Of a stretch of 64,000 nucleotides of DNA, positions 13,061 through 26,798 are shown one piece after another. The position numbers were made by a program, and so were the translations under genes. The number at the start of each line of letters is the position of its first letter. Positions within the stretch are counted from its first letter, which is position 1. Source of the stretch: Xenopus tropicalis (lineage: Eukaryota > Chordata > Amphibia > Anura > Pipidae); contig NC_030685.2 of NCBI RefSeq assembly GCF_000004195.4, positions 57,102,048 to 57,166,047 of the forward strand, in the 5' to 3' direction. The notes under the pieces are model-generated. The model was not told the DNA's origin. It did no database searches and saw nothing but the letters and a program-made list of their open reading frames with translations.

Positions 13061-15418
13061 ACCTTCAACGACTGATACTCGTTTCTTGTATAGTACCAAG
13101 AAAGATACATCTTTCCCAGTTTAAAAGAGTGTGTGCTGCTTTCAGCAGGAAAAGTGTTAACACAGTTAATTTACTACAAAACAAGGATCTAAATACTTAG
13201 TGTTAAGCACAGCGGAATTAGATTTATTGTGTGTATACTGCAGTCGTTGGATAAGTAGCTTTCCAAAATCAATATTTAATTAGCTACCATACTGTTTTAT
13301 TACAGGCGCCACTGAGAATCGCAGAGTATTTTCCCTGCTGCCTTCCCAAGACGCAGCTTTGGTTTCTCGGGAAACAGGCTCTGGCACACCGGGATTTCAC
13401 AGTGGGGGCTGGACTCCCCTATCTCCAACAAGACAGAGATGTCACATTGTTTGCATTTGATGTGAACTTGTAAACAAATCCCAGCTTGTAGCTTTTATTG
13501 TAGTGTAATGAGAGAACAGTAAAGCTTTGGCAACCCTCAGCAAAGAGGCTAGACAGTTGCTTAGCCAGCCGGGTGCGAGTTTGTATTGTAGCGTTCCTCT
13601 TCAGATATTGTGTAAGAATCACATTATCTTAATTCATACTTGTTGGATCCAGGCTTTGAAAAAAATGCTACAAACACAAATTCAAAAAGGTAGACACAGA
13701 GTAATGATACGCTAAGCTGATCTTGTGTAGCTGCAGTTTCCTAGGTATTATAGTGCCCAAAATATTTATCATTGCTTGCACTGTTTCTCTGGATGCCTTT
13801 GAGAACATTCTGAGAAATGTTTTCCAATTATATCTAAACATCATCACAATCAGCTATGCGTATAATCAGATTTTGGCCAAAAAAAGTAGAGGTGAAACTG
13901 TCAGAATTGTTATGTACAATTATAGAGATGTTGTCATCATAGTCATTATGCTATCGTGTGGAAGTGTCTATGATATTCTTGCAACTGTTTTGTATAAATG
14001 TCTTTTCTTCTTTTCTGGCAAAAAACTGCAGTCCTGTTTTGCTTTAAAAAGGGAATTCTAGATATTACTTAGGATCATTGTGATTTAGTAGCCACAAGGT
14101 AGGATCTCTACGGCTTGTCTAACTATAGAGTTCTATTGCAGTGCCATACCCCCATCTTACATGCCTCAAAATATCACTATAAATCATACCAGAAGTTAAC
14201 TCAAAGGGGAAAAACCCTTTTAAGGTATGGTGATATAAATTATGGAAACACCAAGGTCCCAAGCATTCTGAATAACAAATCCTATACCTGCTTTTCCTTT
14301 TAAAAAGTCCCCATGGTTTAGCCTATCAGACACAGACACACAGATTCTGGAATTGAGCTTGGAACAAGAAAATATTTGGTTGCATTGAGATATCTATAAA
14401 CACATTTCTGTCCATGATATTTTTACTGCAATCTGGAATACTGAATATTGAGAAAGGAATTGCAGATACCGGCAGAGGCAGGGCAGTCGTTGTATGCAAT
14501 GCTGTTTCATGGTTCTATAGAATCGGTTGCTGGCACCTTATAGATAAATTAAATAAATTGAAAGATCATTTACCCACTTGGCAAACTGTTGTCGTGGCCC
14601 ATATGTGCCACCTGTCACTCATTTCCTATATGAAATGTAACAGACGGAGAGCCATCAGTTTGCCATGCTTATAACATCCTTCAGCCTCTTGCTTAATAAT
14701 GGCAGAGACTGTAAGCTAAGAGCCTTTTGATCTTCCAAAGAGATACTATGGAGTCAGTTGCACATCAAGGGATATTAAATGAAATACAGTATGAATGACT
14801 TTCCGCTACATTCCTTGCTGTTTACATTATAAACATAAAACAGAAAACATCATTGGGGACCAGATCTTTTCAGAACATTTATCTCTCAGAAGGAAACACC
14901 AGTGTAAAAACTGCCTTTTTTTTCAAGCACACAACTATAAAAGCAGCAAAAGGGTATTGATATTCTAAATAATTCCTTTTCCCCTCGGTGACCTTTTATT
15001 TTGTGAATATTCAGGGTTTGGTTTGAAGTGTTAAAAAATGCTTACTACTTGAAGGACCAGTAAAACGAGCAAATAGAAATGCATTGAAAGCATTTACATT
15101 TTAAAATTCACTTAGTCCGCGCTTTTGAAAATTTGTCACCATTGCTAGAAAGCGTGACATTTGTATATGGAAACACCAATACGTTTTCTGAATTATAAAA
15201 AATGGCTCAACACAGCAGCGTGGACGGCCAACACAACATATTTTAAAGTTTCGTTTTTTTAGTGTCAGTATTACACCTATGGGCAATTTTCACCTTGCTC
15301 CCTTTTTGTAAATAAGCCAAAATATTTTATCCCTATTTGGCTGAAAGAGCAGCTGTGTAGCAAGGGTTCATACCTGCATGATGTTTATTTAATAAACTGT
15401 GTCTTGGCTTCTGTCTCA

Positions 15419-15754
<336 letters not shown>

Positions 15755-17874
15755 CTATGCCATCTTCCACCTATGCCAAGTGGCAGTTGTTCATGTGTAC
15801 ATAAGGCACCCACGCTCTTTAGATGCTAACAACTGAAGTTAAAAATGATGCACCGAGTTACACTTTTAGCAAGACAGTGCTATTTATGAATGGATTATTA
15901 AATAGAGTGGGATATTTCATACTATTTACACCAATTTATACATTTAAAAAAAAAAAACAGCTTAGATTTAGGCCAGTACAGTAACTATTTCTGCTGTGTA
16001 GCAAAGTGTGGTTGAAGAGAAGCGCTTGGCAGAAAATTGCTCAACATTTGCATAATAGTTCTGGTTTTGAATAAGAAAAGCTGAAAAAGTCTTAATTACT
16101 GGTTTCATTTCTGATTTTTTTCTCTTTGGAAGGAAAGAGCAGATGTCCCAGCTCTGTATTCTTGTTGGCATAATCATATATTCAGAGAAGAACAAATTTA
16201 TATACATATATTTGATGGTGCTGAATTGCTAGAAAGCAATCCAAAAACTTGTAAGATTATACAAATCTTGGAGATGTGCTGAGTTGTACAATAGTGTAAC
16301 ACATGCGCCCCTTGCCAAGTTTCACACAAACACACAAAATAGGGCTTGATGAATCTTAGATGTGTTTACTTTAGAAAGAAATCTGGTGGACCAATAAAAA
16401 AATACATATACATATGCACGGGTCACTCAGGAGCCAGCAACATGCATAGAGTTAGTAATTGCAGTTAGTAATTGCAGGCCCATGTAGTTACACTGTGAGT
16501 AGAGATTGGGCAGCTGTGCTTTCTTATTATTGGATAACGTGAATCGTAAAACTGAACCTTTTGTCACAAATGCACTTGGGTCTCCAAAAATATTCAGTTG
16601 AAACATCCTTATCATCATTTGACTAAGGCCTTGTATATATTGGCGTAATATTGGTTTACATAAAAAATCAGACACAGATATTCTAAAGGGCACAGAATAG
16701 TCTTATCGAAGAACTTTCATTATACATCATAGCGTGAATGGACAAGTTTACATTATGATAGTTGACAAAGCTAAACAACTTGCTGAATACAGTATAAATG
16801 CAGGGGCTTCTGCTGCAAAATATTTGAAGAACCAACATTTGAGGCAACAGCACCAGACTTGATCACTCAAACCACAAGAAGGCTCATTTGTGAACCCAAG
16901 TGCAACATGCAAAGTGCCAAAAGTGTGCAATGGGCCATTGTTTGTACTTTTCATGCTGCATTTGGGTGTGCTGATATAGCTGCATAGCCACAGAACTGTA
17001 TATCATTCAGACCTGCAGCTCCGTTCACAAACACAGCACTGATTGCGTGTAAGCGCCCATGTTTGCTCCTTAGTGCACTTGCATCCCCAGGGGTTATGAG
17101 AAATACAGTATGCTATGTCTTCAGTAAGAATACAGAAATATATCCTTTTTTTTCTTTCATGTCATCAGATATAACACAGCATTAGCTAAACCTGTGGAAA
17201 AATAACAGACTATAAAAGTAAATTCTGTGATGATAGGCATCCCTTTAAAATGTAGATCCAATTTTTCCCATGTCAAATTCATTCAAGATTTTATCAAATA
17301 TAAACATAAGCAGTAAAATAAAATCAGATAAAATCAAAGTAAGACTTTTACAACACAGTAATATATAACTCTCTTGGAGTGTAGACTGGTCAATGAAATG
17401 TTGTCACCAGTGCATTAGAAGGAGCACCAATCAATCATTTCAATACATCCAATGTCATTAGAAGACCATTTCAATCGTTCATAATAAGACACACTCACTG
17501 TTGACACTTGACTTCATTAGAAGTCAGTCTCAGTCACTCATTTCATTAACTGCCAGCCAGTCATTAAGAGATAGTATGATTAATTCAAAGGCAATGATAT
17601 TCATTAATGATTCATTAATGACTCATTTTCTTGGTTTGGGTGTTATAGAACTTAGATGTTATTTCACTAATCTTTAGTTCCTAAAGCACCTACAGATCCA
17701 AATACAGAGCAACCCATAAAGTGACATAACCAAGTGACTATGGCCTGTTGCATAGATCCTTAAAACTATTCATGTGACACATCAACCACCACTTCTATAA
17801 AACATAGATAACTTGGTTCTTCTGTGTGGATAAAAGAATCTAAAACTATTTTGTGGCCAAATGGGCAGTACGGT

Positions 17875-18035
17875 GGTGCAGCTGTTAGCACTGTGGTTTT
17901 CAGTTTGATTCCTGGACGGTTCCTGATAATACTGACCTACAGTGTCTGGATATGATAGGGTCTTACACTGTAAGCTCCACTGGGGCAGGTACTGATTTCA
18001 ATGATGCAGAGTTTGGTATGTTGGTACTAGCTAAT
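17875..18035 (+). repeat. Dispersed repeat fragment (GTAAGCTCCACTGGGGCAGG family)
   Basis: It runs from CAGTACGGTGGTGCAGCTGT to ACTGTAAGCTCCACTGGGGC. The same family lies in the opposite orientation at 20050-20300. I recognise it as a widespread vertebrate interspersed repeat, but I cannot assign the class with certainty. Confidence 0.5.
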
Positions 18036-18372
18036 TTTTTCACCAGGCACGGATTCATGGCGAAATTCCACATTCTGACATTGGAATTTTTTTTTGTTAA
18101 ACTGCAGCAAAAATTTGCTGCTACAAAAATTCCACAGAGAAAAAATGCCTATTGACTTTAATGTAAGAAAAAATTGTCAAGCAGTAGAGGTGAGAAAGAA
18201 CATCCATTGACTTTGAAATGCATTTGGCGTGAAAAAAAAGTTGTGCGAATAAGAGAAAATTGTCGCATGTAAAAAAAATTGTCACCTGTTGACTTCATTA
18301 CACTTTGCAAATTTTTGCTGTTTTGCAAATGTTTTGGCAAGGCGAAACGGGACATATCCACCCAACACTAGT
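18036..18372. repeat. Copy of the TAGTGATGAGCG MITE family
   Basis: It contains TTCACCAGGCACGGATTCAT near the left, runs of AAAAAATTGTCG-type words inside, and AAGGCGAAACGGGACAT near the right, ending at CACTAG. It parallels the fuller copy at 33551-33862. The borders are approximate. Confidence 0.55.
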
Positions 18373-20049
18373 TGGTACGATACAAAAAAAGGATAGTAAT
18401 TATAGTGACCAACTGAGGGTAAAATACTTACCATAAACAATTAGCTGTAAACGTGGTGAAATTGCAGAAAATTCAATGGCAATAAAATCAGGTTTATTTT
18501 TTATAAGCATAAGTATGACTTAATTGAAGCAAGACCATCCAAGACAAATATGACATAATAGAAGTAAGACCACCCAGCACTATTAAAGCAGTAAACAAAG
18601 TATAGTATAGGGGAGAAACAATATCTCCAAAGGTTGCCCTTTAATGCCTGCTTGAGTGCCAAGCCCTGCATTGGCATAGTTTATGGTTTAACTAAACAAA
18701 CATAATATAGGAAAGCAATGATCTTGGTGAAGCAGTCAAATTCTTCATGTGCTTCTAAAAAGGTTACAGAAGAGAATTATTCCCCCAAACACTTCCAACA
18801 TTATTTATATTATTTTTTAACCACCAGTGGGCATGCTTTGTGCCTGATTATTAGGGGGTAGAAATGATTGCTTGAAGTGTCCGTTTTCCCACAGCTCCCT
18901 GAGACTGACAAGACTTACTCACAATGATCCGAAGCAGAGAACCGATTAAAAGGACACCCCATGTGGGATCTCTTTTTAAGCGAGGTTCTGAGCCCACACA
19001 GTGCCAAGTCATTAACTAACCCCTGGGGGATTCTTTACAGCTTGAAGTATATGATATTTCCATTAACACCTTCCCCTTGTATTAGCAATGAAACCGCTGG
19101 CACTAGCAAATGGCAGAATATAATGGCTGCGTCCTTCACTGTGCTGGTCTAGAAGATCTGTGAGTTATGAAATAGTGTGCTGATGTTGATGTTTAAATGT
19201 CCATAGAATTGCATTCAAGGCCAAGTTATTAAGCCACAATATGAGATTTTCTACAGTACAACTTGTTGACTGTTACGTAAAAGGATTGTTACTTTTCATG
19301 TTGAAAATTAAATAACATTATTCAGTAAACCAAAAAAATTCAGACAACTAAATTATGTTTGTGATAGATTATGCTACAACAAAACATGACATTTACTATT
19401 TCCATTTTTAATAGATTCCCTGTCATAAAAAAAACCTACACTAACTTCTAAAAATACCAGAGGCAGAGAAATATGGGCCTGTTGCAGCCAGGAACATAAA
19501 ATTAGACTTAAACAGAGGACTACCAAACCTTTGATGTAGACCAATTAAGCAGAATTATAGGAAAATATAGACAATTGTTAAGATTACTATTTTGGTGTTA
19601 CATCTGCTTGATAAATTCCCTTGCATACTTTTTTCCAGCCCAAAGGGAGATCAGTAGTATGTTCATTTATCGGTAATGTCTCACTTGCACATCTCCAGCT
19701 GCTGTAGGGCTACAATTCCCAGAATCCCTTCTCTAGCTTAGGTGATTGGTTATACTGAGAGCTGTATCTCAACAACAATTGCTTACCCTTAGTTAACAGC
19801 TGAGACCTGTGGATACCTGGTACGTTTTAGAAGGTGTAACAAGCTGTTAAATAATATGGACTAGTTAAAAGCCAGGAATGTAACATTAAAGCAGCATATG
19901 AATCTGGTACTGTTTATGAATATGCTTTCCTAATGTTGTATTTTTATCGTACAGGTATACAGTATAAGATAGGATCTGTTATCCAGAAAGTATAGGGGAG
20001 CAAATTATTCCCTTTTTTTTTTAAACAATTACATTTTATTTATCTTACT

Positions 20050-20300
20050 TATTTCCAGCATTTATTTAGCACCACACATTTCTGCAGTGCTTTACAGAGA
20101 TTATTATAATATCAGTCCCTGCCCCAGTGGAGCTTACAATCCCTGTCACATTCACACATAGAAGGGACAATTTAACCTTCCTGTATGTTTTGTAGTGTGA
20201 GAGGAAAATCGGAGTACCCAGAGAAAACCCATGACATGGGGAGAACATTCAAAGATAAGTGCTAATGCCGGAATCAATCTCAGAACCCCAGCATTGCAAG
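20050..20300 (-). repeat. Dispersed repeat fragment, inverted relative to 17875
   Basis: It contains CCCTGCCCCAGTGGAGCTTA, the complement of the motif in the 17875 copy. Further on it has AGTACCCAGAGAAAACCCAT and a TCTCAGAACCCCAGCATTGC end. It is non-coding; open frames here are accidental. Confidence 0.55.
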
Positions 20301-22593
20301 GCAGACATGGTATTTTAATAGCAGAAAAATAGCATTGCATTTAACTAAGCTGCATGAATCTATATTGGTGGCAAAACAATCCCATTAGGTTTATTTGGTG
20401 TGAACCCTCAAAACAAATAAAACAATTGCTATTGAGCACTTTTGAAATTTGCATAGTTTTTTTAAATGTCTTTTTTAGTTTTTAAGATTTAAGAAATTAC
20501 AGCTAATAAATTGAAACAACATTGTCCATTCTGGTCTGACACACGGGAGAAAAATTTAAGAGAGAAGTGCAACGTTTTCTAATGTTGCTCTGTTTACAAA
20601 AAAAACGAATTAATTTCAGATGGCCCTTCTTTCTAAGCATAACAACATCAGACCTCAGTTGGAATTTCTTCTGACCAGGCCCGGATTTGTGGTGAGGCCA
20701 CAAAGGCCCGGGCCTAGGGCGGCAGAAATGTAGGGTGTGATTTTGCTCAATTAGAAAAAATATGTTTGGTGTAATGCTTACTACCAGCCACAAGAGGGTG
20801 TTAGAGGCAAAAGTGTATAAAATGGGGCCACACTCGGGGTCACTGTCTTTATGGGCGGGCAGCACCGCACACCGAGCTGGAAGAGGAGAAGTATGGACCA
20901 GAATAGAAGAAGAATAGAAGAAGGCAAGGATAGGTAAGGGGGAAGTGGAGTAGGCATGAGGTGTCTAAAACAGGTTTTGTAGCATGGGCCGCCTAGTGCT
21001 CCAATGAAGAGGGTAGCGGGAATAATTTTCCCAGTGGATCATCCACAAAATAGGGACCCAAGTGTACAGGAATAGGCTGGTGAGAGGGGTTTCATAGGCT
21101 TTGGATCAGAGGTCTGCCAGTGAGAAAAGGTCTGGTAGGAATAGCAAATTGTCACAGCAGGGAGTGTTGGATTGCTGAGACAGGTGAGGAAAAGGGATTC
21201 CCAGGGACTGGAGATGTGTGTGAGAACCCAACCTAGCCATCCTTTGGACAGTATATTCTTGTGTGATCAGTCTGCATTGAATGTTGTACTATTGTGTATG
21301 TATGCTTCTTTGAAAAACAACTGAATGCCGCTTGTTGCATGTTTGACTGAAGTTTCTGTGACCTTCATATGTGTAAGATGTGAACTGCTGGTTGCCCTCC
21401 CTACAAATATCTTGCAAACTACAAAAACAAATAATAATCATAATATTTACTGTAATTTGAAAAATTGCTTAGAAAAGCACTCAGCAATCTTTTAGCAATT
21501 TGTTTGGAGGCTGCTACATTTGTGCAGGGACATTTCTTTGCACAAAGGAAAATTGTTTGCATATTACACATATATTTTCTGTTAATGACTTTTATTACAT
21601 TCCCACAGTAACTACAAACGGATGGTTTATCACCCTGGTTGATATTCAGATCCATTAACAGACCTGCCAATCCCATAAGGGATGCAGCACAATTCAAACA
21701 GCTAATTTGGTCATATGAAACTTGCTACTAAGAAATATTGTGAACACTGTAGCATAAAGTAGCTGCCTAAGGGTACAGGAAATAAAGGTATATTTCTATT
21801 TTCATCCTTAGAATAAATATTGAGGAGATGAAGGTGTTGTGTGATGAACAGAATTCCCATCAATGATAATTTTATTAAACTCAATTTTCTAGCAGCATGA
21901 AATGCTATTCTGGCATAAACACTCCATTGGATATTGAAATTCCTCATTGCATGCTTGAAGCTTTATTAGGAAGAGCAGACCAGCAAAGAGCTACACTATA
22001 TAATGGGAAGTTCTTAAGTATAGGCTTTCAATTTCTTATTGTACCATTCTGGCACTAATTGCTTTACTTACAAAGCTGTAATGTACTTACAGTTAGAGGT
22101 CTTTGTCTGTTTCATTGTGATGAATGTATCAAAGCTGGCCAGTAATTGTTTGCTGATTTATACATTCTCTTATTATCATTTTAATATGTGCCGCAAAATA
22201 AGTACTCATGACAGCAAACTTTAATTTCCTTTCCAGCTGGAAAGTCTCATATGAATATTAATCCTTTGGATGCCAGGGATGTCATCTCTAACAGTCTCTC
22301 TGGGAAGACGTTTAGTACTCACCAAGAGCTTCCTGAAGCTCCTGGGAAGTCTGCTAGGTCTACAGTATGTCCTGTGTGCAAGTTTTTGTTCTAAACCCCA
22401 TATGTAATAAAAGTCACTGTGTTTGCCCAGGAGCAGTAACATACAGCATATATATTTAATAAGATATTTAAGATATTTGACCAGTAAATTCTACCTGCTG
22501 ATTGGTTGGTAAGAATTAATGCTCCTGGGAAACCTTAGTGCCTTTTATTACAAAACCCCTGTAATTTTTAAAACCTTCAATATTTTTTAATCA

Positions 22594-23550
22594 TACAGGT
22601 ATAGGGTCTAGTATCCAGAGTGCTTGGTACCTGGGGTTTTCTGGATAAAGGGTCCTCCATAATCTGAGTCACTATTTCTTAAAGAGAATGTAAAGGCAAA
22701 ATCTAAACTCAGTGTATATATAGCCTAAGATAGGACAGCATTATAAGACATTTTGTTCTAAAATATTTAAATGGAAAAGCAGTTAAAACAGGTTTAAACA
22801 CAGCTAACTGGGGCCCTCAGTGTCTGCAGCCCAATCAGGAGCGCGTGTGTTTCACTTCCTTATCTAGAATGCTTGGTACCTGTTTTTTTCAGATAAAGGG
22901 TCTTTCCGTAATTTGGAAAACTATACCTTAAATCTACAAAAAATCATTCAAACATAAATGCTACCAATATGGATTCATGTAGCTTAGTTACTGGCAAGTA
23001 CAGGGCACTGTTTTATTATTATAATAAAAAAAAAATTATTTGCTTAATGGGGTTGTTCACCGTTTTAGTATATTATAGAATGGGCAATTTTTGGCAACTT
23101 TTCATTTGGTCATCATAATTTATTTTCTATAGTTTTTAAATTATTAGTGTTCTTCTGACTCTTTCAAGCTTCCAAATGGGGGTCACTGACCCCAGCATCC
23201 AATAAACTATTGCTCTGTGAGGCTACAATTTTATTGTTATTGTCATTTTTTATTACTTTATTTTTCTATTCTGGTGCTTTCTTGTTCATATTCTAGTCTT
23301 TCATTCAAGCTACTGTGTGGTTGCTATGGTAATTTGGGCCCTAGCAACCTGATTGCTGCCAATATTCCAAACTGGAGAGCTGCTGAACAACATGCTAAAC
23401 AATTCAAAAACTATAAATAACAAAAAATGAAGACCAATTGTAAATTCTCTCAGATTATCACCCTAATTCAACCCCTTTAATATGGAGTCTATGGGAGATG
23501 GCCTTTTTCCGTAATTCAGAACTTTCTGGATAATGATCCCCATACCTGTA
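22594..23550. mobile_element. TACAGGTATAGGG MITE interrupted by later insertions
   Basis: The left end TACAGGTATAGGGTC and the right end CCCCATACCTGTA are inverted, with TA at both borders as in the intact copy at 26799-27120. The body is split by a TTAAAGAGAATG-type fragment (about 22680-22860) and by a complete 437-bp element at 23044-23480. A stretch of about 55 bp around GAGTGCTTGGTACCTG (22610-22665) recurs in direct orientation around GAATGCTTGGTACCTG (22862-22917). Confidence 0.65.
23044..23480 (+). mobile_element. MITE of the GGGGTTGTTCACC family (here called family A)
   Basis: It begins GGGGTTGTTCACCGTTTTAG and ends CAACCCCTTTAA. The interior includes GGGGGTCACTGACCCCAGCA. Related copies lie at 46861-47292 and, in reverse, at 33432-34139, with a fragment at 49655. 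It lies inside the element at 22594-23550 and is therefore younger than that copy. Confidence 0.7.
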
Positions 23551-24328
23551 TTTCAAAAACAAACAAAAAGTAATAATGATATAAACTGGTATGAAGTATA
23601 TGGAAATGACTAGAAAGCATAATGCTGCTTGACTCGAAGGGGCAAATGCATACATTTTACTATTTACTACTATTCAAACTGGAATTATAACTTCAAATCA
23701 AGTATTTATTAAGCTAAAAAAAATACTTGAAACATTTAAATGTACAACTGCATCTAAAAGCTCGCAAGGTCCTGTATTATCAGTTGTCATTGTCAGTGAA
23801 CGCTGTCCTAAGCAAAATGTAAACCATTTATTTAATTCAAGGTATTCAAACTTTTTTTTACCATTATCCAATCCAGTTTTTTATATTCTGATTTTTTAAT
23901 AAATAAGCAAAAATTGTAAGTAAAAGTACTCTGAAAGAGTAAATACAATGCTACAAAAGTAAACTACACAGCATAACCTGTAGTGTTATGATAAAGTTAG
24001 CTAAAAGGAGCTAAAAGCCTGCCATACAAAATTATTTTACACTTCTTTCAACTGGGGTTGCACTGAATCCATCCTTTGTAGATTCTGCCATTCTGGCAAA
24101 CATCAAGCCATTCACATAAGACTTGGCTGAAAACCAAACTGAATCTAAGCCCAGATTTGCACATTGAAATTTGAGGAAAAAAAACTACATCTCTGAGCAA
24201 AAAGTTGCCCCATGTACAACAGAAGTCACGGCTTTAGCTATAAATATTGCATAAATATATAATTGCTTCACAGTCACAATATACAGATTTTTAAAGCAGA
24301 TTCCTAGGGGTTATGTTGGGTGAGGATA

Positions 24329-25072
24329 TTAAAGGAGAAAGAAAGGTAAAAACTAAGTAAGCTTTATCAGAAAGTTCTATGTAAATACAGCCATAAGCAC
24401 TCACAGAAACGCTGCACTGACTTCTCTGAAAAAAGATTTCTTGTGTCTGTAATTCCTGTGCCAGAGACACGCAGCTTTCTGCTTTCTGCTCTCTCCTGCT
24501 CCCCCCTCCCTCAAGAATGCTAAGAACTCTGGAAGCTGACTCTTAGAGGCAGATTTAACAAAACACGAGTTCGAATCCCGAATGGGAAAAATTCGGATTG
24601 GAAACGAAAATTTCTGAAGATCGCAAATATCCCGAAAATGCTTACGAAAAAATCGCATTAGTCACGATAATATCGTATTGGGGATCCGAAAGTCACAAAA
24701 TGTCACAGCATGCTAACCTTTCCGATTTTTCCGTGCAAGCATACGAAAAAGACGCACGGGCGTCGAAAAAGTTGTGCAAGCTACAAAAAATTAGTCAGAA
24801 ATATGCTTGGAATGTTCGAATGAGTGTCTTAGTAAATCTGCCCAATAGTCTAACTAACTGGGCATGTTCAGTTTGGTCTGCATGTCTGTGCAGGAGTGAG
24901 GCATTATGGGAACTTTCTTTACACAGCTCAGCATTTTTTCTTCCTGTTTGGCTTCTGATCATCTGAACAGGAGAAATATGGGGAGACTTAAGGGCACTAT
25001 TGAGAGAACTGAAGGTATGCCTGCAGCTTGGGATTAACTCTTAACTCTACTAGCCTTTCCTTCTCATTTAAA
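24329..25072. mobile_element. TTAAAGGAGAAAGAAAGG MITE, split by a second MITE
   Basis: The left end TTAAAGGAGAAAGAAAGG pairs with the right end CCTTTCCTTCTCATTTAA. The block containing AGCACTCACAGAAACGCTGC (about 24398-24417) is shared in reverse with the copy at 47427-47871. The interior is interrupted at 24544-24846. Confidence 0.7.
24544..24846. mobile_element. AGGCAGATTTAAC foldback MITE nested in 24329-25072
   Basis: The left end TAGAGGCAGATTTAACAAA and the right end TTAGTAAATCTGCCCAATA are inverted. The interior is rich in CGAAAA/TTTTCG words. It belongs with the longer copy at 34939-35343. Long open frames through it arise from the low-stop CGAAAA composition and are not genes. Confidence 0.65.
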
Positions 25073-25240
25073 AATGAATCTAAGAACTAGACAATTAAAT
25101 AGGTCAATTAAATCATTAAGTTGAATCCTCATAGTGTCATGCACCCTATAGGACCAGCATAATATCACCATTGTATCAACTACTTAGGTTCTGTGGTTCC
25201 TGGTTCTCCTTTGCTCTATGCTGTGTCTTGTGTTTACTGG

Positions 25241-25615
25241 TAGGGATGTAGCGAACATCGCCAAAAATTTTCGCGGACCCGTTTGCGGACTTTCGGCAAA
25301 ACTCGCGAATATTCGCGAACTTTGCGAACCCCATAGACTTCAATGGGAAGGCGAACTTTAAAACCTAGAAAAGCCATTTCTGGCCAGAAAACTGATTTTA
25401 AAGTTGTTTAAAGGGTGCCACGACCTGGACAGTGGCATGCAGGAGGGGGATCAAGCAAAAATTTCTCTGAAAAATACTTTGTAAAAATAACGCCAAAAAA
25501 AAACGCGGCGAACCCAAAATGGCGAACATCGCCAAAAGTTCGCGAATTTGCGGACTTGCGAACACCCGATGTTCGCGCGAATTAGTTCGCCGGCGAACAG
25601 TTCGCTACATCTCTA
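25241..25615. mobile_element. hAT-type MITE with perfect 8-bp target duplication
   Basis: The 375-bp element begins TAGGGATGTAGCGAAC and ends GTTCGCTACATCTCTA. It is flanked on both sides by the 8-bp direct repeat TTTACTGG (25233-25240 and 25616-25623). An 8-bp duplication together with TAGGGATG-like termini is characteristic of the hAT superfamily. The interior is dominated by TTCGCGAA-type words, making it unusually CpG-dense for this region. There is no transposase, so it is non-autonomous. Confidence 0.9.
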
Positions 25616-26798
25616 TTTACTGGCAACATGCAGGGTGGCAAAATCAAAGGGACCCTAAAATAGACAGCTTTTTTTTTTTTCCTGTGTATGGCCACCTTAG
25701 GACTTTGAGGGGAAATAAACAATGAGGGAAGATTTGACATTGCATCATACAGTGCGTAACTGGTCAGTCTGTGACTGGGACTTTTTGTTTTTCCTCACTC
25801 TGCGGATTTTTTCTCTAGTTTCACAAAAAAATTTACAAATGGCAAAATGCGGCATTTCACAACGAATTCATATGAAAAAATGTGCTCATCACTAATTGTA
25901 ACTGTATAAAAGTGAATATGGAAACTGTATAATCCAGATACCGCCATGTCTTTATATAGTCGTGACAAATTACATGTAGAAAAGATCTTTAGATGGATAA
26001 GCAATGCATAAAGAATACATGTGTTTGTATAAAACAGGGCATGCCTTTCTATATTTAGGCACATACTAAGAAAATCCTTAAATAATTAGTTGTGCACTCT
26101 GTTCATACGTCCCTGATTAAGTTCTTATTTATAGAATGCTGGTATCCTGGGTCCCCCAGCTCCCCCGACTGCCTTTTTCTACTTTCAACAAACCACTTGA
26201 GTTTCTCTAAAGGGATTTCTTAAAACAGGCAGCCTTGAATATAAATTGGATAACATGTTAATTAGTTGCAGGCAATGTGGAAAGGGAGAAGTACTCCAGC
26301 TCTAATTTTCTCTTCTAGCCTTGATAAGAGGGAAACATGCCCCACCCAGTAATTCACAAAGTGCGCATTTGGTTTTGGCATTTGGTGGAGCGTGTAATCT
26401 GAAGAAAGGCCAGGGGCCTAGAAAACTTTTAAAGTAAACACAAATTATTCTTAAAGGAAGACTATAACCCCAGAATGAATACTTTACAGATAGTTTATAT
26501 CATATTAGGTTTCCTATGAAATAATACTACCTAACCGGAAGATAAATATCAGTAAATATTGCGCTTTTACACCTTTTACCTTGATCCACCATTTTGTGAT
26601 GGTCTGTGTGCTCCCTCAGAGATCACCTGACAGGAAATTATGCAACTGTTAGTGTAATAGGAAAAAGCATGGAAGCAAAAGAATTTTGTCTATTAATTGG
26701 ATTATGTGACCTGACATGTATGTGTGTCCTTGATTTGTCCTTGGGGCTTAGTACTTAAAATGGCAATAATTTATTTAGGAGTACCCAATGGCACATAA

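Noticed and set aside
13723..14061. 112-codon plus-strand frame
   Set aside because: Hydrophobic AT-rich translation with no recognisable family, splice context or codon bias; chance is the better explanation.
1..15400. Possible erbb4 exon 21 (HRD/DFG)
   Set aside because: No minus-strand match to HRDLAARN or DFGLA was found by eye; the exon is presumably beyond the left edge.
20066..20340. Minus-strand frames of about 60 codons
   Set aside because: They lie in a dispersed repeat shared with 17875-18035; not coding.
24598..24966. 122-codon plus-strand frame
   Set aside because: It runs through a CGAAAA-rich MITE and out into its host MITE; low stop density explains the length.
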